Shown piece by piece: positions 60,228-64,000 of a stretch of 64,000 nucleotides of DNA (positions are counted from its first letter, which is position 1; each line of letters begins with the position of its first letter). The translations under genes were made by a program, and so were the position numbers. Below the pieces are notes generated by a model. It saw nothing but the letters and a program-made list of their open reading frames with translations. It was not told the DNA's origin and made no database searches. Source of the stretch: Allobogoriella deserti (GTDB lineage Bacteria > Actinomycetota > Actinomycetes > Actinomycetales > Actinomycetaceae); NCBI RefSeq assembly GCF_042680605.1, contig NZ_JBHUEE010000004.1:186001-250000 (forward strand), in the 5' to 3' direction.

Positions 60228-60695
60228 TCAGCTCTCGATCTGCGGCGTCCGGTCCAGCCGCGCGTCCTCGTCCTGCTCGTCGATGAAGGCGGCGAGGATC
60301 TGGCCGGACAGCGTGTCGATGCGCTGGTCGATGTGCTTGCGCTCGCGCCGGGCGGCCTTCTCGCTCATCGCCCCGAGCAACGGCAGGGACGCCTCGATGC
60401 GGTCCAGTTGGGTGCGCCAGGCCTCGGCACGGGCGCGTTCGCCGTCGTCGTCGGCGGAGGCACGCAGATAGGCCACCTGGTCGCGCAGGGCGGAGATGCG
60501 CAGCCGCAGTCCTTCCGTGCTGCGGCCCTTGCGGCGCGCCTCGCCGAGGCGGGTGATCTGCTTCTCGACGGCGGCGAAGACCTCGGGGTTCTCCCGGCGC
60601 AGCCGCAGCAGTGTCGGCCCGAGCGCCTGCACCACCCGCCAGATCGCCGGCCCCGCGATCGCGGCGACCTTGACGACGGTCCCGAGTCGTCCCAT
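60228..60695 (-). CDS. Conserved hypothetical helical protein
   Basis: This is a 155-residue protein. The first 30 residues contain an uncharged stretch (VKVAAIAGPAIWRVVQALGP) that could be a membrane-associated helix; residues 40-130 are strongly helical with heptad-like Leu and many Arg/Glu, typical of a coiled coil (KQITRLGEARRKGRSTEGL and ASLPLLGAMSEKAARRERK). The end is acidic. The start ATG at 60695 follows GGGAGG. I recognise no domain; homologues are known to occur in related actinobacteria but without assigned function. The upstream ATG at 60779 is judged a shadow. Confidence 0.75.
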   Translation of the reverse strand: MGRLGTVVKVAAIAGPAIWRVVQALGPTLLRLRRENPEVFAAVEKQITRLGEARRKGRSTEGLRLRISALRDQVAYLRASADDDGERARAEAWRTQLDRIEASLPLLGAMSEKAARRERKHIDQRIDTLSGQILAAFIDEQDEDARLDRTPQIES

Positions 60696-60799
60696 GGCGT
60701 CCTCCCGGCTCGGCGCGGACTGTGCTGATGCTCGCGCCTCAAGCGTGCCACGTGGCCGCCACGTACGCTTGTCCCGCACGCCACCTGCGAGAGGACCGC

Positions 60800-61507
60800 A
60801 TGACCTCCCCTGCCCTCGATCACCCGGTTCGCCTGGGCGCGACCGCCGTGCTGCTCGACCTGGACGGCACCGTGACCGATTCGGCTGCCGCGATCACCGG
60901 AGCGATTGCCGAGACCCTCGAGGCATTCGGCCGGCCGCCGCTCGTGCAGGACACCTTGCTGCGGTTCGTCGGCCCACCCATCCGGGAGGGCTTCCGGGAC
61001 ATCGCCGCCGTGCCGGAGGCGGAGATCGAGCCCCTCGTGGCCGACTACCGCACGCGGTACGCCGCTCGAATGGCCGACGTCCCGGTCTTCCCGGGGGTCG
61101 ACGAGCTCATCCGCTCCTGGCACGCCGCGGGCGTCCCGCTCGCCCTGGCGACGGCGAAACTGCAGACCATGGCCGAGCCGATCCTCGACGCGGCCGGACT
61201 CACGGCGTACTTCACCACCGTCAGCGGTGTGCTGGCCGGCGAGGACACCCTCGGCGGTGTGCAGGTCAAGGCGAACGTCATCAGTCGCGCGCTCGAGGGC
61301 CTGTCCGCCGCTGGCGCGGACATCACCGGCGCCGTCATGGTCGGCGACCGGTACCACGACATCGCCGGCGCCGGAACGCACGGCCTCACCTCGGTGCTCG
61401 TGCGGTGGGGGTACGGCCGTCCGGGCGAGGAGGAGGGCGCGGCCGCGGTCGTCCACGACGCCGGCGAGCTCGCCGCCGTGCTGGCCGCCCGGCCGTCCAC
61501 CTCGTGA
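60800..61507 (+). CDS. HAD-superfamily phosphatase (phosphoglycolate-phosphatase-like)
   Basis: This is a 235-residue hydrolase with a C1 helical cap. Motif I is VLLDLDGTVTDSA (18-30), motif II lies in LALATAKLQ, motif III is the Lys in GGVQVKANV, and motif IV is MVGDRYHDIAGA. The sequence is nearest to phosphoglycolate-phosphatase-like and 5'-nucleotidase-like proteins. The substrate is not fixed. It overlaps the following kinase gene by GTGA, so the two are co-translated. The ATG at 60800 is used, preceded by GAGAGGA. Confidence 0.92.
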   Translation: MTSPALDHPVRLGATAVLLDLDGTVTDSAAAITGAIAETLEAFGRPPLVQDTLLRFVGPPIREGFRDIAAVPEAEIEPLVADYRTRYAARMADVPVFPGVDELIRSWHAAGVPLALATAKLQTMAEPILDAAGLTAYFTTVSGVLAGEDTLGGVQVKANVISRALEGLSAAGADITGAVMVGDRYHDIAGAGTHGLTSVLVRWGYGRPGEEEGAAAVVHDAGELAAVLAARPSTS

Positions 61508-62457
61508 GCGCGCCGGTCGTCCCCGCCGCCCTCGCCGACCAGGTCGGCCCCACCGAGGCCGGCGCCGCCTGGCTCGAGCGGCTTCCCGGCCTGATCGAGC
61601 AGGCCCGCGAGCGCTGGGGACTGACGATTGAGGCCCCCTTCCCCACCGGGACCGCAGGGTGGACCGCGCCGGCACGCACCCGCGACGGCGGAGAAGTCGT
61701 CGTCAAGATCGTCTTTCCGCACGCCGAGGCCGAGGCCGAGCCGGTGGGTCTGCGACTGTGGTCCGGGCGCGGCGGTCCAGAGCTCCTCGCCCACGACCCC
61801 GCGTCATGGTCGTTGCTGCTGCGACGGATCCGGCCGGGGCACGACCTCTCCCACGACGAGGACCTGAGCAGGCGCCCGCCCGAGCAGCGCCTCGAGATCG
61901 CCGCCGAACTCCTCGCCACCCTGCATGCCGCGCCGCTGGGCGACCCACCCGCGCCGCTCCCCCGGTTGTCCGACTACACCGCCGAGCTCGCGGCGATCCT
62001 CAGGGAGCGCACGCCGCGGCACGCACCGGCCCTGGGCGCGGACCGTGGGCTGCTGTCCGAGGCGGCCGCACTGCTCGAGGACCTCCCGCGCGAGGCGAGG
62101 CCGAGGCCGGTGCACGGCGACGCCAATCCCGGCAATCTGCTCGCCGACGACGCCACCGGTACCCGCCGGTGGGTGGCCATCGACCCGAAGCCGATGCTCG
62201 GCGACCCGGCCTACGATCCGGCTCCGCTCCTGTCTCAGGTCGACGATCCCTTCCGGAGCGAGGACGCCACCACGCTGCTGCGTCGCCGCACCCGTGTGGT
62301 GGCCGCGACGACGGGCTTGGACGCCGGACGGGTGGCCGCCTGGGCGATGGCCCGGGCCGCCGAGTCGGCGCTGTGGCGTGCGGACAAGCTCGGCGACCCC
62401 GACGGCGCGGGTGCCGAGTTGGCGCAGGCGCGCGCCTGGTCGCGCCTCGCGGTGTGA
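61504..62457 (+). CDS. Aminoglycoside-phosphotransferase-like small-molecule kinase
   Basis: This is a 317-residue protein kinase-like enzyme of the APH family, nearest in appearance to the streptomycin 6-kinase group. The catalytic loop is RPVHGDANPGNLL (near 198-210) and the metal-binding motif IDPKPMLGDPAYD follows. The Lys of the N-lobe is in VVVKIVFPHAEAEAE. Members phosphorylate aminoglycosides or, more often in soil actinobacteria, unknown endogenous metabolites. The GTG start at 61504 overlaps the stop of the HAD phosphatase gene, a pairing of kinase and phosphatase that suggests a shared metabolite. Resistance to an antibiotic is not implied by sequence alone. Confidence 0.9.
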   Translation: MSAPVVPAALADQVGPTEAGAAWLERLPGLIEQARERWGLTIEAPFPTGTAGWTAPARTRDGGEVVVKIVFPHAEAEAEPVGLRLWSGRGGPELLAHDPASWSLLLRRIRPGHDLSHDEDLSRRPPEQRLEIAAELLATLHAAPLGDPPAPLPRLSDYTAELAAILRERTPRHAPALGADRGLLSEAAALLEDLPREARPRPVHGDANPGNLLADDATGTRRWVAIDPKPMLGDPAYDPAPLLSQVDDPFRSEDATTLLRRRTRVVAATTGLDAGRVAAWAMARAAESALWRADKLGDPDGAGAELAQARAWSRLAV

Positions 62458-62486
62458 TCGGCCTCCGTGCGGCAGACTGAGCGGCG

Positions 62487-63863
62487 ATGGCAGAGGAGCG
62501 CGAACCCAGGCGGCTGCTCGGGCGGGTGAGCCGGATGGGCCGGCGTGTCCGCCAACGGGTCCGCCCCGTGCGGCCGACCGCTGTCGACCAGATCATCTCC
62601 CCGGCGAGCGTGGTGACCGCACACACTGTCGGTGCGGACGAGCCGGGCGGCAGCCGCGTGCGTCCGTCCAGCGCATCCCGCCTGAGCGTGCGCCGGCTCC
62701 CGGACCGGGCCGTCCGCGCCGACGGGGCAGGCGACGGCGTCCCCCGCTGGATCCGCACCTACGGAACCGCGGCGTGGCTGCTCATCGGCATCGTCATCGT
62801 CGTGGGCATGGTCGTCTTCGCCACGGCCCGGATCCAGATGGTCTTCACCGCGGTGTTCCTGGCGTTGGTGATCACCTCCGTCCTCTACCCGGTGGTCAGC
62901 GGCCTGGCGCGATGGATGCCGCGACCGCTCGCCGTGCTCATCTCGTTGCTCGGCTCCTTCCTCGTCATCGCCGGCCTGCTCACGTACGTGGTCTCCTCGG
63001 TGATCGGGCAGTGGGCCGATCTCGCCGATCGGTTCCAGGACGGCATCCAGCAGATCCTCGACTTCCTCGAGAGTGGACCGCTGCCGTTCCACATCACGCA
63101 GGCTGAGATCTACGAGGGCATCAACAACGCCGTCAGCGAGGCCACCTCCTACGTCCAGGAGAACGCCGGCGACCTCGCCAGTCAGGTGGTCACCAACGCC
63201 GGCGCCGTGACGATCGTGTTCATGATCCTGGCGCTGAGCCTGTTCCTGACCGTGTTCTTCCTCGCCCGCGGCGAGTGGATGTGGCTGTGGTTCCTCAACC
63301 AGCTTCCCGCCCGCAACCGGACCAAGACCCACCTCGCGGCCACCGCCGGCTGGTACACGTTCTCCGGCTACGCGCGCGGAACGGCCATCGTGGCCTTCGC
63401 CGACGGTGTCATGGCGTTCGTGCTGCTGACGATCGTCGGCGTCCCGCTGGCGGCCCCGCTCGCCGTGCTGGTGTTCATCGGCGCATTCATCCCGCTCATC
63501 GGTGCGCCGCTGGCGATGATCATCGCCGGTGTGGTCGCGCTCGCGGCCGGCGGCTTCGTCGACTTCGTGATCGTGGTGCTGGGCATCGCACTCATCGGCC
63601 AGATCGAGGGGCACATCCTGCAACCGCTGGTCATGGGCCGGCAGGTGTCCCTGCACCCGGTCGTCGTCGCCGTCGGCGTCACAGCCGGGACGTTCCTCGC
63701 GGGGTTGCTCGGGGCGATCATCGCCATCCCGATCCTCGCGGTCAGCTGGGCGGTCTACTCCGCGATCCGTCAGACAGATCCGCCGCTCGAACGGCTGCCC
63801 GAGGTCAGGAACGCGGCGCGCGAGGCTGTCGAGCGCACGAACTCCGCCACGCCCGAGCCGTGA
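62487..63863 (+). CDS. AI-2E family transporter / PerM-like membrane protein
   Basis: This is a 458-residue inner-membrane protein. A basic, Arg-rich cytoplasmic N-terminus (about 1-90) is followed by seven or eight hydrophobic segments in two groups (about 93-165 and 235-430) separated by a polar loop (about 170-230). The last transmembrane region contains VPLAAPLAVLVFIGAFIPLI and IGQIEGHILQPLVMGRQVSL, the family signature. Family members export or transport autoinducer-2, ions or unknown solutes; a specific cargo cannot be assigned. It stands in the same orientation 29 bases after the kinase gene. Confidence 0.94.
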   Translation: MAEEREPRRLLGRVSRMGRRVRQRVRPVRPTAVDQIISPASVVTAHTVGADEPGGSRVRPSSASRLSVRRLPDRAVRADGAGDGVPRWIRTYGTAAWLLIGIVIVVGMVVFATARIQMVFTAVFLALVITSVLYPVVSGLARWMPRPLAVLISLLGSFLVIAGLLTYVVSSVIGQWADLADRFQDGIQQILDFLESGPLPFHITQAEIYEGINNAVSEATSYVQENAGDLASQVVTNAGAVTIVFMILALSLFLTVFFLARGEWMWLWFLNQLPARNRTKTHLAATAGWYTFSGYARGTAIVAFADGVMAFVLLTIVGVPLAAPLAVLVFIGAFIPLIGAPLAMIIAGVVALAAGGFVDFVIVVLGIALIGQIEGHILQPLVMGRQVSLHPVVVAVGVTAGTFLAGLLGAIIAIPILAVSWAVYSAIRQTDPPLERLPEVRNAAREAVERTNSATPEP

Positions 63864-63866
63864 GCG

Positions 63867-64000
63867 TCAGCGGTTCTGCGGGAAGCCGAGGTTCACGCCC
63901 GCGACGTCGGCCTCCGGCCATCTCGAGGTGACGACCTTCCCCCGGGTGTAGAAGTGCACACCGTCGGTGCCGTACGCGTGAGTGTCCCCGAACAGGGACT
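63867..64000 (-). CDS. mmsA: Methylmalonate-semialdehyde dehydrogenase (CoA-acylating), C-terminal fragment
   Basis: Only the last 43 complete codons are inside the window; the gene runs off the right edge. The translation contains GDTHAYGTDGVHFYTRGKV and ends VNLGFPQNR, which is the conserved C-terminus of MmsA/IolA. The enzyme converts malonate or methylmalonate semialdehyde to acetyl- or propionyl-CoA in valine or myo-inositol catabolism. The stop codon is at 63867, three bases beyond the stop of the AI-2E gene. Inositol catabolism genes would be expected to the right. Confidence 0.9.
   Translation of the reverse strand, partial: SLFGDTHAYGTDGVHFYTRGKVVTSRWPEADVAGVNLGFPQNR

Noticed and set aside
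61504..62457. Aminoglycoside resistance gene
   Set aside because: The protein has APH-type motifs, but such kinases are widespread in soil actinobacteria with metabolic roles. Nothing in the context supports a resistance function.

Overview
This is chromosomal DNA of a high-GC Gram-positive bacterium of the Actinomycetota, probably a Micrococcales-type soil or plant-litter saprophyte; I cannot fix the family. The signs are a proteasome-associated ATPase (ARC/Mpa), the mycothiol ligase MshC, a PAC2 protein, an actinobacterial TrmI, a DUF5703 protein, an F420-type flavin/deazaflavin oxidoreductase and frequent GTG starts with 4-base stop/start overlaps. I saw no phage, integrase, transposase or CRISPR array.

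Layout. (1) 0-4.6 kb: arc, an ArsR regulator, trmI and a site-2-type M50 protease, all housekeeping apart from the ArsR gene. (2) 4.6-26.8 kb: a carbohydrate catabolic block. On the minus strand an oligopeptide-type ABC importer (SBP, permease, permease-ATPase fusion, ATPase) runs into a GH3 enzyme and an apiosidase-like glycosidase. A second minus-strand operon holds a TIM-barrel isomerase/decarboxylase, a D-apionate-oxidoisomerase-like dehydrogenase and a GntP permease. On the plus strand lie two nucleoside-hydrolase-fold proteins, a family-1 sugar ABC importer without its ATPase, an SDR and a D-apionate lactonase-like protein. A TetR and a LacI regulator sit in the middle. (3) 27-29.4 kb: a FadR-type regulator and the LysG/LysE amino-acid export pair. 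(4) 29.5-42.9 kb: more housekeeping genes (RecB-like nuclease, HAD phosphatase, PAC2, mshC, uppP, aldo/keto reductase, DUF5703, M20 and M3 peptidases, GNAT-pyrophosphohydrolase fusion, tRNA-Leu(GAG), ppk2). (5) 43-51.9 kb: an HTH-MurA fusion behind a perfect 20-bp palindrome, redox enzymes, a serine hydrolase, two tandem membrane proteins, a DedA protein and an esterase. (6) 51.9-64 kb: a TctABC transporter with a divergent universal stress protein, a fur-catalase operon, a GH51 arabinofuranosidase, a mutarotase, a HAD phosphatase, an APH-like kinase, an AI-2E family protein and the 3' end of mmsA.

How the genes work together. The best candidate for a coherent system is region 2. Its enzymes can be lined up as a route for the branched plant sugar D-apiose: glycoside uptake, intracellular cleavage (GH3, apiosidase-like), oxidation to apionolactone (SDR, tentative), lactone opening (ApnL-like), oxidation and isomerisation of D-apionate (ApnO-like) and decarboxylation towards L-erythrulose (TIM-barrel protein). 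The two operons carrying the oxidative steps share the palindrome TCAACCGGTTGA, once beside the LacI gene and once about 11 kb away, so a single LacI repressor probably controls both. A TetR protein with its own inverted repeat appears to control the uptake and hydrolase operon. The block seems to be inserted between genes (M50-trmI-arc and recB-HAD-PAC2-mshC-uppP) that are usually near each other in related genomes. All functional links here are inferred from sequence read by eye and from memory of protein families.
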